Notes: generated by a model not told the origin, from the sequence alone. Positions 19,715-31,340 are shown, counted from the stretch's first letter. The stretch is DNA of 64,000 nt from Rhodocollybia butyracea (GCA_015501585.1 JADNRY010000136.1:62001-126000); one strand, 5' to 3'. A program made the numbers and translations.

Positions 19715-22080
19715 GTATTACCTCCCTGAATCGAACCCAAGACGGAAAAAGTGGGCTCGAGGAGGGTGAGAACGGGGGAGAGTAGTGGCGAGCGCAGTAG
19801 CGAGAGCGGTGAAAAGTGGGTAGCTAGACACTTGAATCGACACCCCATGTCCATAACCCCAAACCCAATCCCCCTGCCTTCCCCTGCCTTCCCTGCCTCC
19901 CCCTTCCCCCAAGCAATCCCTCCAGACTAGCCAAAAACACATCGTTCATCTTCTTCAGCCGTGCTTCAACGTCCGACACGGAGGTGAGCATAGGCGAGGA
20001 GTGTGTTGGTGGGGATGACGGATTATGGGTTCAGTTGGATATCGAAGAGCGGAGGCGGAGGCTTCTTCCTCGTCTTGCCGCGTCCTGCGTCTGCTGGCCC
20101 CGACGCCGACCCTGAGGGGATCCTCTTCACTCGGGAAGGAAATGACATTCCTTAGCGGTGAAGACAGCGGGGAGAGCCCTAGAGCAGCACATATATTTGA
20201 ACTCGTGTAGGACAAGCGTTTGGATATGGGTATGGGTATTGGGAATGAGGTTGGGAATGAGGTTGGCGAGGAGGAGCCTGAAAGAGAACCCGAGCTGGAA
20301 GAAAACCGACGAGGACTTCCTAGTACGAACGCCGGTGCAGTTGGGCTTGGCAAAGGTGGGAGCGGAGGAAGCGGCGACGAAGGAGGGTGTAAGACTTCTT
20401 CTTCCGACTGGGAAGCCTCTTGTGTTTCTCTCGGTCCCTCTCGCAAAGGCGGATTCTGGGTAAGCTGAGCGAGACTCCGTATCCTCGTGTCCCTATCTTC
20501 TCTTACTTCTCTCGGTTCCCTATCTTCGTTCTTATCATCGCCCCTTTCTCTCACATCCCCGATATTCCCCATACCGCCTACATCTCCACCCGTACGCGCG
20601 CTCGACTGCACAGCGAATATCGTCGAGCGCCCACTGAGTAGTTTCCGCGTATCGATGTCCTGCGTGAATAGCGATATCTTGTCGTGGTCAATTTGGAAGA
20701 GGGAACCGGAAGAACGACGGGTATGCGTATGGGCATGGATAGGGTTTTCCTAGGGATCGGAATCCGTAGCGGAGACCGTGCTTATCTGAGAGGACGAGTT
20801 AGCGACGTACACTAATAGGAACAAGAAAGAATATAAAAGAAAAAAAATACTCACGCGTCGACTCTCCCTCTCCCTTTCGCGCGCGCCACTCCTCCCATGC
20901 CTATCGCTATCCGTCCTACACTTCCTAACCCACCACTATTCCCTTGACTACTACTCATACTGACCCCTGCGCCTCCAGGCGTCCCCTTAGTAATCCCCTA
21001 GCTCCCTATACTTTGCCACGCAGGCGAGAAGCACCGATGTCCGAAGGACGAGAAATATCGCTTTCGCGGTGGGACGAGGACTACTCCAGCGGTGGTCGTA
21101 GGACACGGAGGACTCATTGTATCCGCACCCGCACTGACATCCGTGTTCGTACTGGTATTCGCACCATATCAGTTTTCATACCCGTTCCCGAATTCACCCC
21201 CATGCCAATACAACTACTTGGCACGGAGCAACTAGTCCCTCCCAACGACCACGGACAAGCTAAATTCGCCAGCCCCGAAAGTGACGAGAGGGAGATAGGA
21301 CTAGGACTGGTACCGCTCGTTTGTGGTAAGCCAGACAAACCGGATAAGCCAGATATGCATTTCGTTGTTGGTGCGGACGTACTCGTACCCGAGATGGAAG
21401 AAGAGAAGGAGGAAGAGGATAGGCCGGGGCAGGTGGGTCGACGTTCCAGTGGTAGCTGGTAGATACGAGTAAGAAGCAGTACCTGCGGTATTGCTACCAA
21501 AGCGATTCGTGTCTTAACCAGGCGGCGAGGCCGGAGAGGGCTTGATTCTGGATGGACGTTGGCGCGTGTATGTCGGACGTGTATGGTGCGGAGGACATAT
21601 ATTATGATTGTTAGGGTGACTAGTGACTACCGGGTCGTGAAGATATCACAAATCTCTCCGCGACGGAATCGGCATCGGAAGGCGTACGCGAATGTGAGAT
21701 CACAGGATATTGTGTGGCGGCGAATGAGAAGGTAACGATACGCCAGTTCTTCCTAAAGAACCACCGGCACTGCTCAACATCAAATCCCGCTCCTGGTTCT
21801 TGTCGGCGTGAACTCGAGTCCGTTCGCGGTGTCCATTGACAAAGCTCTCCATCTCGTCGATTCGGAAATTCGGAGATGTGAGATAGGTAGAGATAAATGT
21901 GAGGAACCTGACAGTGATAGGGTGTTGCATAGGAGGGAAACTGTGAGTGCTGGTTGGAAGCGCGAGACTGCGAAGGCGAGCCATCGTCGTGGAACCGAAA
22001 TATGCGGCTGGTTTCGACGCTGGTAAAACGCGGAGAAGGGAGTAGAGGAGATTGAGCGGAATAGCTTATTTGAAAAGGTT
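19715..22080 (-). pseudogene. ATG13 pseudogene copy 2 (5'-truncated)
   Basis: Reading on the minus strand, similarity to ATG13 begins near 22080, inside the LLYSLLRVLPAW segment of the HORMA region, so about the first 110 residues and the promoter are absent. The next blocks include SLPISHLRISE and SMDTANGLEFTP with frame changes. The Ser/Pro/Thr-rich middle follows (21500-21110, GSLGRTGVSLP, TTKCISGLSGLSGLP), and its frame is interrupted repeatedly. The last part (20611-19955) is open for over 200 residues and keeps RTGGDVGGMGNIGDVRERGD, LAQLTQNPPLREGPRE and SPLRNVISFPSEEDP. Without an N-terminus it cannot make Atg13. It is useful as a reference for the frame in the C-terminal part of the better copy. 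Confidence 0.8.
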
Positions 22081-23135
22081 GGTATTAGTCTTTGTTTTTC
22101 TCGAATAACAGTATTGAAAGATGTACCTTATAATATACATGAAGAAATCTTGGAGCTGTAAATCATGAACTGTATTTCGGAAATACCAGCAGTCCAGTCG
22201 AAGCTTTGTTAAGAATGAGAAATTTTCTGGAACTTATCCGCTTATTGAACATCGTAAGAACGACAGGGGATGTACATGAGCGCTAGAAGCGCCGAGCGAT
22301 ATGTCAACGAAAAGTGCTTTGTGTGATTTCGGGAAATTGACGATTAGCATAACAATAACGACTCCGAGGAGGAAAAGTGGTGCTGTGTAGACGCGCGTGG
22401 CAAGCGCTTACTGTTGTATTGGCCGTTTCTCGGCATTCTATCTTATCTTATCTCGGTCTGTCTAAAGTATTTACAGTATCGCCCACCGCCCGGTCGTATC
22501 GTCTTCGGAACACTCATACTCAGTCTACAATATCTGTACAGTAATCTTGGAGCCTCTTGACTTACTTTGACTTTGTTGTTGACTCCAGTCCTTCTCAATG
22601 GTCCTTCTTTTCTCTTCTGGAACTTGGGGATTTCTCGCCATTGTACATAGCCATTATTATAGGTATAAATACCGTACCTTATAACCTCCAGAACTCTCTC
22701 GTTAATTTTCGCCTGACCGGCCTCAGCGCTAACGATTATACTGTACTATTTCGACCATTTGTTCACGGCCTGTGACCTGTGACAGGCCCTGTTCAGAATG
22801 TCAATTGTTCACAGTTGCTGGGGACCTGTGCCCATGGGGTGAACAGTTCAGATATGACATCATTTCTTGGTCCATTTAGTAGTATAACAGGTTTGTAACA
22901 TGATGAAGAAAAAAGAGTGTGACTCCTGAGTGAGTCTCGGTCTTTGCTCGATCTTTGCTCGATCTTTGCTCGGTCTTGACATCCGCTTGCTTTATCTGCC
23001 AAGAAATTCTGGCCTGCACTGGAGCTAAGTACGACAGTGCAAAAGGAATCAGATAGGTGTGTGTAAGGATAGCCTGACTAGCCCGTCTTGTAAGTAGTAG
23101 TTAAGTAAGTAGTGAAGAAAAGTCAATTGTGTTTT
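22081..23135. other. Spacer with X3 5' flank
   Basis: 22081-22850 has no gene I can support. From about 22900 the sequence matches the block before the other X genes (CTTGCTTTATCTGCC, AAGAAATTCTGGCCTG), including a short triplicate of TCGATCTTTGC near 22945-22975. Confidence 0.45.
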
Positions 23136-23145
23136 CTCACGTGAG
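23136..23145. promoter_or_regulatory. E-box palindrome upstream of X3
   Basis: CTCACGTGAG, a perfect 10-bp palindrome 31 bp before the ATG. GCGCCTAATT, shared with the ATG13 promoter, follows at 23159-23168. Confidence 0.55.
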
Positions 23146-23176
23146 GTTGAACCAATGGGCGCCTAATTGCGTTCAA

Positions 23177-24329
23177 ATGTTAATCCGCAAGCTCATCTTC
23201 CAAACATCGAAAATTCGGCCCAGTAGCCCTGGCCTGACCACGGTCTTTTTAAATCATCGTTACGTATCTACTACTTCCAAACCAAAAGTTACGCCATCCG
23301 AAAAACCAGTCTTGGATCCATACCTCAAAGTCCCCAAAGTATGTTCCGTATATCCCAAGCGATAAGATAACTAGTAACCAAGGACCGAAATGCAGGTCGG
23401 AGGGGGCAGGACATTTTCCAGATCACACAATATCTCAACACTTGACCCCGCAAGGCTTGTTCCAACGGACTTCATTGACTTGAAACAACAATTGTACTTC
23501 GCAGTGCGGTACCGCAACATCTCTGTCATGTTTGCTACATATAAACGTGTTGCTGCTATAGCAAAGCGAACGGAATACGGTTACCCCCTAGCCTTTCCAG
23601 CAGGGACTCATGGTTACTTTTATTTACATCATCCTCCTACCGATGCCCATCCATGCGCTGCAACCTTACGGTTCAGAATTTGTGATAAAATCTTGCCGCC
23701 TCAAAAAGGATTTCCTGGTGGCAAAGACTTGTTACTTCCAACAGGTGCTCCTTGGGAGATGGACTTACTACATCTCCTCACGACTCCGTACGTCACAAAC
23801 TTTCGAGAGGCCCTGCTCCTTGACAATATGGTATTATCCGAGGAAGCTTTGTCTCAGCTGAATGGTCTGTTAGCGGCTCACCGGATACGCGACAGGCTTC
23901 CATCTCGTAATGTATTCTCGTTCCGGCAGCCATTCAGTGTCTCAATGGGTAAACGTTCCACCATGTTGTCCCTTGTTGACCTACAGACAAATACACTTTT
24001 ACCAATCCAAATCTTTACTCAAATAGCAGGTTTTTGAATTTGAATTTTTTATTTTTTCACTATGTTCCTAATTTGTGCTTCCAGAGCGCACAGACAAGAC
24101 TCTTGCATCCACTATGTGCTTGGAATACGATCCATTTACTCCGCTACACATGGTAATCCGAGTTCTCCACATCCCAGAAGAGTTCCGCGGCGAAGCATAT
24201 GTCAACATGGGTGGTACCTTACCGCTCAGAAAGGCGGGGGGAAAACTGACTAGCTCAATGGCGGACGTCCTACTCCGACAATCACCTTCGGTCCCGTCTC
24301 ATGTCAGTCTCGACATCGCACTTGATTAA
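23177..24329 (+). CDS. X3: unrecognised family, 346 aa
   Basis: The model joins 23177-23338, 23396-24029 and 24085-24329; the frame is open for 347 codons. The second donor is GTTTTT in place of the family's GTGAGT, so splicing efficiency is doubtful; without splicing the protein would stop two codons later and lose the last 82 residues. The basic N-terminus with HRYVST is kept (MLIRKLIFQTSK). Family words are conserved: ISTLDPARLVPTDFIDLKQQ, HGYFYLHHPP, HPCAATLRFRICD and LLLPTGAPWEMDLLHLL. It has a one-codon insertion in the NMVLSEEALS segment relative to X1. The last exon carries EEFRGEAYVNMGG and SSMADVLLRQSP. Function unknown; mitochondrial location inferred from the N-terminus only. Confidence 0.72.
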
Positions 24330-25508
24330 GAGTTTTGAAACCGTATCATTACAATCGGAAGATCGATGGGATGGTCGATGATTACTAGGGCGAGGCATTG
24401 CTATCCTGTAGAGATCAGAGATGGATTTGAGGGATGATGACGGCCAGCTGGTTTGTCAAACAGTGGTAGCAAGGGAAGAGTCTGTATATCGTGCTTACAT
24501 GTAGGGCCGTCTATCGCAACTACTTGGATGTCTGGCAAAGAAGTCGTAAACTCAATTACAGCATGCTTTTAGCCGATGTTTTACCTGAGGACTGACTATG
24601 GTAACTAGAATGTGGACTACACTTGACTGGTGGCCGCTGGAGCACACCGCATCTTTGTTCATCATACATACAATTGATCTCCTTCTCAAGTCAGCTTCAC
24701 TCAGAACAAGTTCATGGATTTAATTCTGTCCCATGTTCATGCACTAAGTACTGTCATGGTCATGCGTTGAAAAAAAATATCATACTTCAGCTTCGGCCCC
24801 ATTCGCCGCCTTAAAACTTACCAAGCAACCGGAAACAGATTCAATTCTCCGGACCTCTGGGACCCCACCTTGTATCCTTTTCATCTTCCTGGAAATCGTC
24901 TCTCTGTCTCCCCACTCCACATGGTTCTCATGTACCCTTAGATTCCTCCTCAGAGGCAGAGTCTGACTCGTAGGCTAAGTGGGACCGGGGACTAGCTCCC
25001 CCGCTGTCTTTTCTGTTTTCTCTCGCTCCGTTCTTTTCCCAGTCGGTATCATTCCCATATCCCCCAACTTAAGGGCGCTCTGAACTGGACAGAGAATGTG
25101 GGTGGCCATCCACTAAGCAATTTTTATGAATCAATGTCTTGAACAGAATAACGATATCTCAATGATATCTTGTCATGGTAGATTTAGAAGAAGTATGGAG
25201 AGCAGGATCAGAAGAGCGACGGTATGGCCCTATAACTACGTTACTACGAGTATAGACAAGGCTTTCTTGAAGATCCAACTCTATGGTAAATAGACTCCTG
25301 GTTTGGGGAGGAGAGAGGAGGGGGGAGAATAATAAGAACAACAGAAGAAAATGAAAAAATGAGTCTGACTCCTGTGGCCTGAGCTCCGAGTCTTGCCTTG
25401 CTCTTGACATCTGGATGCTTGTTTTATCTGCTAAGAAATTCTGGCCTGAACTGGAGCTAGGTACTAGACGTTGCCATAGGAATCAGATAAGGACTGCGAC
25501 AGGTTTTT
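24330..25508 (+). repeat. X3 3' flank and X4 5' flank (conserved block)
   Basis: 24330-24960 matches the block after X1 (GCAACTACTTGGATGTCTGG at 24518; TTGATCTCCTTCTCAAGTCA near 24675). 25090-25470 matches the block before X2. The X3-X4 interval is therefore a near-copy of the X1-X2 interval, which supports tandem duplication of an X pair. Confidence 0.65.
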
Positions 25509-25518
25509 CTCACGTGAG
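25509..25518. promoter_or_regulatory. E-box palindrome upstream of X4
   Basis: CTCACGTGAG, 32 bp before the X4 ATG. Confidence 0.5.
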
Positions 25519-25550
25519 CGTTCAACGAATGAGCGCCTAATCATGTTCAA

Positions 25551-26711
25551 ATGTTAACTTGCACACTCATGTTCCAAACACCAAAACTTCGGACCAGGAG
25601 CCTGGGACTGACGACGATCTTCTTGAACAGTCGTTATGTATCTACCGCTGCCAAATCAGAATCTACGCCATCAGAAAAAGCAGTCTTGTATTCATACGCA
25701 AAAGTCCCCAACGTACGTGCCGTATGTCCCAAGTGATAAGATAAGTAGTAACCAAGAGGCAAAATGCAGGTGGGAACGAGCAGGACATTTGCTAGATCAC
25801 ACGATATCTCAACACTTGACCCCGCAAGGCTTATTCCATCGGACTTCATTGACTTGAAACAACAATTCCACTTCGCAGTGCGGTACCGCAACATCTCTGT
25901 CATGTTTGCTACATATAAACGTATTGTTTCCACTATAGCAAAGGGAACAAAATATGGTTGCCCCCTGAACTTTCCAGCTGGGACTCACGGCTACTTTTAT
26001 TTACATCATCCTCCTACCGATGCCCATCCATGCGCCGCAACCTTACGGTTCAGAATCTGTGATAAACACTTGCCGCCTCAAAAAGCATTCTCGAGCGGCA
26101 AAGACTTATTACTTCCTAAAGGTGCTCCTTGGGAGATGGACTTGCTACATCTCTTCACGTCTGCATATGTCACAAACTTTCGAGAGGCCCTGCTCCTTGA
26201 CAACATGATATCTGAGGAAGCATTGTCCCAGCTGAATGGCCTGGTAGCGGCTCACCGGATACGCGACAGGCTTCCATTTCGTCCTGTATTTTCGTTCCGG
26301 CAGCCATTCAGTGTCTCAATGGGTCAACGTTCCACCATGTTGTCCGTTGTTGACCTATAGACAAATACAATGTTACCAATCCAAATCTATACTCAAATAG
26401 CAAGTGGGTTTTTTTTTTTGAAAAACATTTATTTTGTCTTGTTGTGTTTCTGATTTGGGTTTTCAGACCGCACAGACAACACTCGTTCGTGCATTATGTG
26501 CTTGGAATATGATCCATCTACTTGGCTACGCATGGCAATACGAGTTCTCCATATCCCAGAAGAGTTCCGCGGCGAAACCTATGTCAACATGGGTGATATC
26601 TTACCGCTCAAAAAGGCAAGGGGAAAACTGACTGGCTCAATGGCGGATGTCCTACTTCGACAGTCACCTTCGGTGCCCTCTCGCGCAGATCAGACTCGAC
26701 ATTCCACTTGA
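25551..26711 (+). pseudogene. X4: X family copy with one nonsense codon
   Basis: Exons are 25551-25712, 25770-about 26402 and about 26467-26711. Everything is intact except one base: CAG of the family (VVDLQ) is TAG at 26358-26360, which would remove the last 95 residues or so. The second donor is GTGGGT. Before the stop, all family words are present (HNISTLDP appears as HDISTLDP; LLLPKGAPWEMDLLHLF). After it, TMLPIQIYTQIA and the last exon remain open. This is a very young pseudogene, an error, or a stop that is read through. The E-box and N-terminal SRYVST are intact. Confidence 0.7.
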
Positions 26712-26934
26712 TTAGGAATTTTAAAAACCATACCATTACAATTGGGAGATCCGTAGAATAGTTGATAGTTAGGGTCAGGCATAGCTATCCTGTAGAGGTC
26801 AGAGATGTATCTGGGACGATGACAGCAAGCTGGTTTAGACGTTATTAAGGGAAGAGTATTGTGATGACATGTAGGGCCAGCTATCGCAACTACTTGGATG
26901 TCTGGCAAAGAAGTCGTGATTTCAAATTTGGCCA

Positions 26935-27330
26935 ATAATTAAAAATTAACTAACAAGTATCCGTAAGGATGGCGGTACGTCCATATTTCAGCGCAACTTA
27001 CTACTCCATAAATCGCTGAACGGGGCTAAGGGTTAAAAACATATCGTACCAAGGGTGCTAGTGGGTAATAGGAGGTAGTAGGTGGTAGTGATAATAGTAA
27101 TGGGAATCGCTTTCTTTCCTCGAACACTCGAAACCCAGAACACCCGAAAAACCAAACAACCAAAGTATCCTACGCGGCCCGCCTCTTATCCACTTCAACT
27201 GGTAAACGAATCACACAATATGACGCGTAACCAGCTCGTCCAGCTTGTCTATGTAGACCGGGGAGAGTAGTGGCGAGCGTAGTAGTGAGAACAGTGAAAG
27301 TATAGGGTGTAATCGTATACGGCGGCAGGT
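26935..27330 (-). pseudogene. ATG13 3' flank remnant
   Basis: The sequence after X4 turns into the reverse complement of the ATG13 downstream flank (CAGCGCAACTTACTACT at 26990; ACGCGTAACCAGCTCGTC at 27221). Only the last 400 bp remain; the coding part is replaced by the X5 upstream region near 27300. It marks a fourth convergent X/ATG13 junction. Confidence 0.6.
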
Positions 27331-27365
27331 TTTTCGAGCGCGGAGTCCGGACCGAGCTTGTGTTT

Positions 27366-27375
27366 CTCACGTGAG
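27366..27375. promoter_or_regulatory. E-box palindrome upstream of X5
   Basis: CTCACGTGAG, 33 bp before the X5 ATG, conserved although X5 is the most diverged coding copy. Confidence 0.55.
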
Positions 27376-27408
27376 CAAGTTGAACGAATGAGCGCCTAAT
27401 TTCGTTCA

Positions 27409-28539
27409 ATGTTAGCTTGCAAACTCATCTTCCAATCACCAAAAATTCGGACCAGTGGCCTTAGCCTGACGACAGCCTTTTTCAACACTCGTTATGTATC
27501 CAATCTTACCCCATCAGAATCTGTGCCATCAGTCTTGGCTCCAGACCCAAAAGTGCCCAGAGTACGTGTTATATTTCATATTTCCTGTTACACGGATAAC
27601 CAAGAACCCAAAATGCAGTGGTCAAATGGCAGTCGGACCTTCTCCAGATCCCACAATATCTCAACACTTAACCCCGAAAAGCTTGTCAAATCGGACTTTA
27701 TTGACTTGAGACAGCAAGCCCATATCGCAGTACGATACCGAAGCATATCTTCTATGCTCTGTCCATATCTACTTCGTCCAACAAAGGCAACAGTGATAGC
27801 TGCCCAACCCTTTCCAGCTGGTACTCACGGTTACCTCTATCTGCATCGTCCTCTCAATGTCCATCCATGCGCTGCAAGATTACGGTTCAGGATCTGCGAT
27901 AATTCCCTGCCGCCTCAAGAAGCATTCTCCAGAGGCAATGACTTGTTGCTTCCGAAAGGTGCTCCTTGGGAGATAAGCCTGCTGCAGCTTCTCACATCTG
28001 CGTCCATCTCAAACTTTCGAGAGAGTTTTCTCCTTGATGGCTTCACATCCGAGGAGACTTTGTCGCAGATGGATGGGCTGCTAGAGGCTCACAAGAAAGG
28101 GACCAGGTTTCACTCTCGTCTCATCTTTTCGTTCGGGCAGCCGTTCAGCGTCTCAATGGGTCAGCGTTCTGCCAAGTTCGGCGTTGTCAACCTGGAGAAC
28201 AGCACAATTTCAACGGTCCAACTCATTACCGCGATAACAGGTGAGTCTTTTTCTTCTTTTGCTTTCACTGTGTTTTCAATCTGGGGGCTTCCAGATGATG
28301 TAAGCAATACTCTTCAATGCACAATGTGCTTGGAATACGATCCATCTACTCGGCGACGCATTGTAATGCGAGTTCTACAAATCCCAGAAGAGTTCCGTGG
28401 CGAAACGTCTCTGAACAAGGACGGTCTTTTACCTTTCAGAAATAGCGGGCGCAGCCCGCCTATGTCACTGGCGGATGTCCTACATCGACAGTCACCTTCG
28501 TTACAACCTCACCCGGATCAGTCTGGATTTTCTATCTGA
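27409..28539 (+). CDS. X5: most diverged open X copy, 339 aa
   Basis: The model joins 27409-27561, 27619-28240 and 28295-28539. Both introns are multiples of three without stops, so the unspliced frame is also open; by comparison with X1, X3 and X7 I prefer the spliced form. The N-terminus is basic with TRYVSN in place of HRYVST. Family words persist with many substitutions: ISTLNPEKLVKSDFIDLRQQ, HGYLYLHRPL, HPCAARLRFRICD, LLLPKGAPWEISLLQLL, SFGQPFSVSMGQRS. Protein divergence with an intact frame and conserved splice sites suggests the copy has been under selection longer than the others. Its downstream flank does not match the block behind the other X genes. Confidence 0.75.
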   Translation: MLACKLIFQSPKIRTSGLSLTTAFFNTRYVSNLTPSESVPSVLAPDPKVPRVRVIFHISCYTDNQEPKMQWSNGSRTFSRSHNISTLNPEKLVKSDFIDLRQQAHIAVRYRSISSMLCPYLLRPTKATVIAAQPFPAGTHGYLYLHRPLNVHPCAARLRFRICDNSLPPQEAFSRGNDLLLPKGAPWEISLLQLLTSASISNFRESFLLDGFTSEETLSQMDGLLEAHKKGTRFHSRLIFSFGQPFSVSMGQRSAKFGVVNLENSTISTVQLITAITGESFSSFAFTVFSIWGLPDDVSNTLQCTMCLEYDPSTRRRIVMRVLQIPEEFRGETSLNKDGLLPFRNSGRSPPMSLADVLHRQSPSLQPHPDQSGFSI

Positions 28540-28848
28540 TTAGCAGCTTTGCCATCCGTCTGCTGGTAGTTCTTTCAATTGTTGCTTCGCTTTTATCATA
28601 GCAAGACGCAGTGGAGGTATTTGTTGAAGTTGTCAGAGACCGGATTGAGGGAGGTGAACGTCAGTAAGATTCTACTCCTACGGATTGTGTTGTCCAAAAT
28701 AGAACATAGTCTTGCATTGTGCACAACGAGCTTGGGCTTACTTCGCACATAGTCTCTTCATTTTCATCCCCATTTTTTATTCATTTCGATCACTCAAACT
28801 CTCCAATGACTTGAAAGAAGCCATACTCGGATACCCAGCCGCGCACAT
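28540..28848. other. X5 downstream spacer
   Basis: No gene seen. TTTTCATCCCCATTTTTTAT followed by TCATTTCGATCACTCA (about 28760-28796) is repeated at about 30751-30796, opening a duplicated block. Confidence 0.4.
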
Positions 28849-29127
28849 TTATCGCCATTCCCAAGAAAAGTCGCACCGTGGAGGAGGATAGAGCTGAAAG
28901 TATACAGCGTCGAATGGAATGACTCGGTCTGTGAGGTGCGGATAACCATGGACTCTACTCAATGCTCCGCGAAAAGCTGCTCTTTTCCGACTTGACGAAG
29001 AAGTGTGGACGACGAAAGAACATGTTTTAAGTACACTAACGCAGTTGAGTACGGAGGATAAAACTATTGAGAAACCCCTGCTTTTGATCCTTATTCGGCA
29101 ACCCCCAAGAAACCCAGTGACTGTCAC
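28849..29127 (-). pseudogene. Remnant of the block found head-to-head with ATG13 (copy a)
   Basis: A minus-strand frame contains LTDRVIPFDAVYFQLYPPPR. Related words occur on the minus strand at about 30900-31180 (LTDRVIRLDAVYFQVPALFS) and on the plus strand at about 43490-43610 (LTHPAILFDAVFLQVPGLYI). At the latter two sites the block lies upstream of ATG13 in the opposite direction. No copy has a complete gene that I can see. It may be the broken 5' part of a divergent neighbour. Family not recognised. Confidence 0.4.
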
Positions 29128-30094
29128 AAACGGTCACACAAGTCACTGAACTCCCGCCGAGCCAGAATACGCGAGGGGAACGGCTGTAGCGGGAATATGC
29201 AAGTAAGCAAGCTTAAAACATTAGGACGACAGCCCGAGTGGACAGTTGCTCAATAGCGACAACGACGATGACAATGGGCTCGTATGCTGAGGCTGAGTGG
29301 AAGCTTGGTGGAAGCTGTGATCCTTGGTAAGATCCACTTGGTAGTACTACATGAAGTAGAAGTCTCTGCAATACCATGCACAGTACTTCTAGCTAGTAGA
29401 GGCAGGAATTTGTACATGGCCACTGCGGCAAAGGAAAGAATGGAAGTGATTGACCAAAACCTCAGCTATCCAAATACTCGAATCACTCATCAAGGACAAG
29501 ACTCCGAAAATGTGGATTGAAATTTGAAGTCAGTATTGACTACTAATTTGAACGCGTTTCTGAGCTGAGGATGTGAGATAAGTGGTGGACTAGTTATTAA
29601 AAAAGAGGAATAAGTAGGCGGAATTACATTCAGAGGCGAAGAGATTCAGACAAAAGCTTGATGTACCGTTTCACCAGCTTTACTTATGTTGAAATCTGAA
29701 CGTTTGAATGTTGAACGTTGAACTCAACAAAATGAAGGAAAAATTCAACGACGATTTCAGATTTGGAGAGCGAGCTCAATGACAGGCTTGTCCTCTTCAG
29801 GGTCAAACACATCACCAGTGGGATCGACCAGAGAGAGGCAGAAGAGATTGATGGCAAACTAGAGAAAGTCGAGAGCGATAAGCCATTGAACAGCGTCAAA
29901 ACATTTGTACAAGATAAGTCACGATAGTGGAAGCGTGACAAACACCGTGATGGGTTTCCACCGCACAATTCGCGCGGGTTTCACGAGAATTTCCTTTTTT
30001 GTAGGGGTTTCCCGTCAAATCAGGGTTTCTCAATAGTTTTATCCAGTACGGAGTACCGAGTGGATATTTAGATCAACGTGCTGGAAGTGGCCTA
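29128..30094. other. Gene-poor spacer
   Basis: Short open frames only; nothing supported by splice structure or recognisable motifs. Confidence 0.4.
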
Positions 30095-30182
30095 AGCTAG
30101 CCTTAGCCGGCGGCGCCCACAATTTAAACTTTAAGCTTTATTTTAAGGCTGAACGGGATTATCGCATACCATGCTGTACCGT
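30095..30182 (+). repeat. Isolated copy of the ATG13 upstream block
   Basis: TTAGCCGGCGGCGCCCACAA and AAGCTTTATTTTAAGGCTGA match 31207-31265, just upstream of ATG13, and the reverse complement at 43265-43345. No ATG13 coding sequence follows here, so this is an orphan promoter-side fragment. Confidence 0.6.
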
Positions 30183-30290
30183 GCCATGCGGCCAGAAGAA
30201 GGAGTATACACTCTCAGATCTGTATCTATATATATGGTGGAACCGAGCAGTGCCGATCCAAACGAGATAATGCGTTTTTCCTACTTGTTC

Positions 30291-30560
30291 GTCGGATGAT
30301 GCCCAAAACGCTGTCTTCTTTATTGCCACATCCAGCAGTCCGACAATGAGTATCGTGGAAGTGGAAGATTAAGCGACTCATTGCCATTGTATGTTCTGTG
30401 TGCTCTGGTATTCTTTTGGCGGTCAGGTACGAGCAGATTTGCAGTTGGGCTGCCCATGTACATACCGATATTTTTTATTAGTGATATGTAATGAGATAGG
30501 CTAAAGATAAGTAGGATGATATGATTACGGTTCAAACGTTCATGAGTGCTATATGAACAT
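30291..30560 (+). pseudogene. 3' fragment of a paralogue of the 644-aa gene
   Basis: The sequence near 30300-30367 reads NAVFFIATSSSPTMSIVE with a short insertion before the stop. This corresponds to the last residues of the gene ending at 52223 (NSVFFVAPASSPTMCIVED). Similarity continues past the stop: GAGCAGATTTGCAGTTG and TTAGTGATATGTAAT occur here (30429-30495) and at 52289-52340. Only the 3' tip and 3' flank are present. Confidence 0.65.
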
Positions 30561-30899
30561 TGGCGAATGAGTACCTTTGCCATACCGAGGAAGCGTTGGT
30601 CCTTGGAAAACCTGTTTTGTAAAAACTTGAAAAACTGAAGGGATGAAAAGAGCGCGTAATTGCTACCACTTTGGTTACTCTCGATATGCATTGTGGGGTA
30701 TGTAAACCCTGCGCCAGTATATATCTTTTCTCCCTCTTTCTGTCTCTTGATTTTCATCCCCAATTTTACTATCCATTTCGATCACTCATAGTATTTCCAT
30801 ACTTGTAATATCCATAGCAGCTTTGATTGCGCCGAAGAAGCATCCCTGTCATGAAAAGTTACTCAAGCTGCTGCTGTCGATACTTTGGGGTGTCGGGAT

Positions 30900-31180
30900 A
30901 CCGGCCAAAAATTTGACGACTGAGATGCACACTGGCATGTGTGCTTCTGCGAGAAGAACTCGGATTTAGAATCATGTGCGTCAAGATGTGCGTGGATGTT
31001 TCATCGACGGGAAAATCGAGTCGCCCGAAAGTGAGGTAAGGTCGCGGGGAGAATAAAGCCGGAACTTGGAAGTATACGGCGTCGAGTCGGATGACTCGGT
31101 CTGTGAGGCCAGTTGAGGGGCAGAAGATGGTAGCGGCTGTTCCGAGTCGAAGTGGTTTGCACTAACGCGTTTGGGTCCTG
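30900..31180 (-). pseudogene. Remnant of the head-to-head block (copy b)
   Basis: The minus-strand frame reads LTDRVIRLDAVYFQVPALFS. It lies upstream of the near-complete ATG13, in divergent orientation, with a shared promoter-like interval of about 290 bp. See copy a at 28849-29127. Confidence 0.4.
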
Positions 31181-31340
31181 GTTTAAAAGAGAACGGACTT
31201 ATCCCAAGCTAGCTTAGCCGGCGGCGCCCACAATTTAAGCGTTAAGCTTTATTCAAGGCTGAACGGGACCATCGGCTATCCGCGACCATGCCCGAAAAAG
31301 GAGTATACGCCGTGCCGCCGGCCCGGCGGAGAAAAGCCCC

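Noticed and set aside
20158..20753. Plus-strand frames opposite ATG13 copy 2
   Set aside because: Antisense shadows of the open C-terminal segment of the pseudogene.
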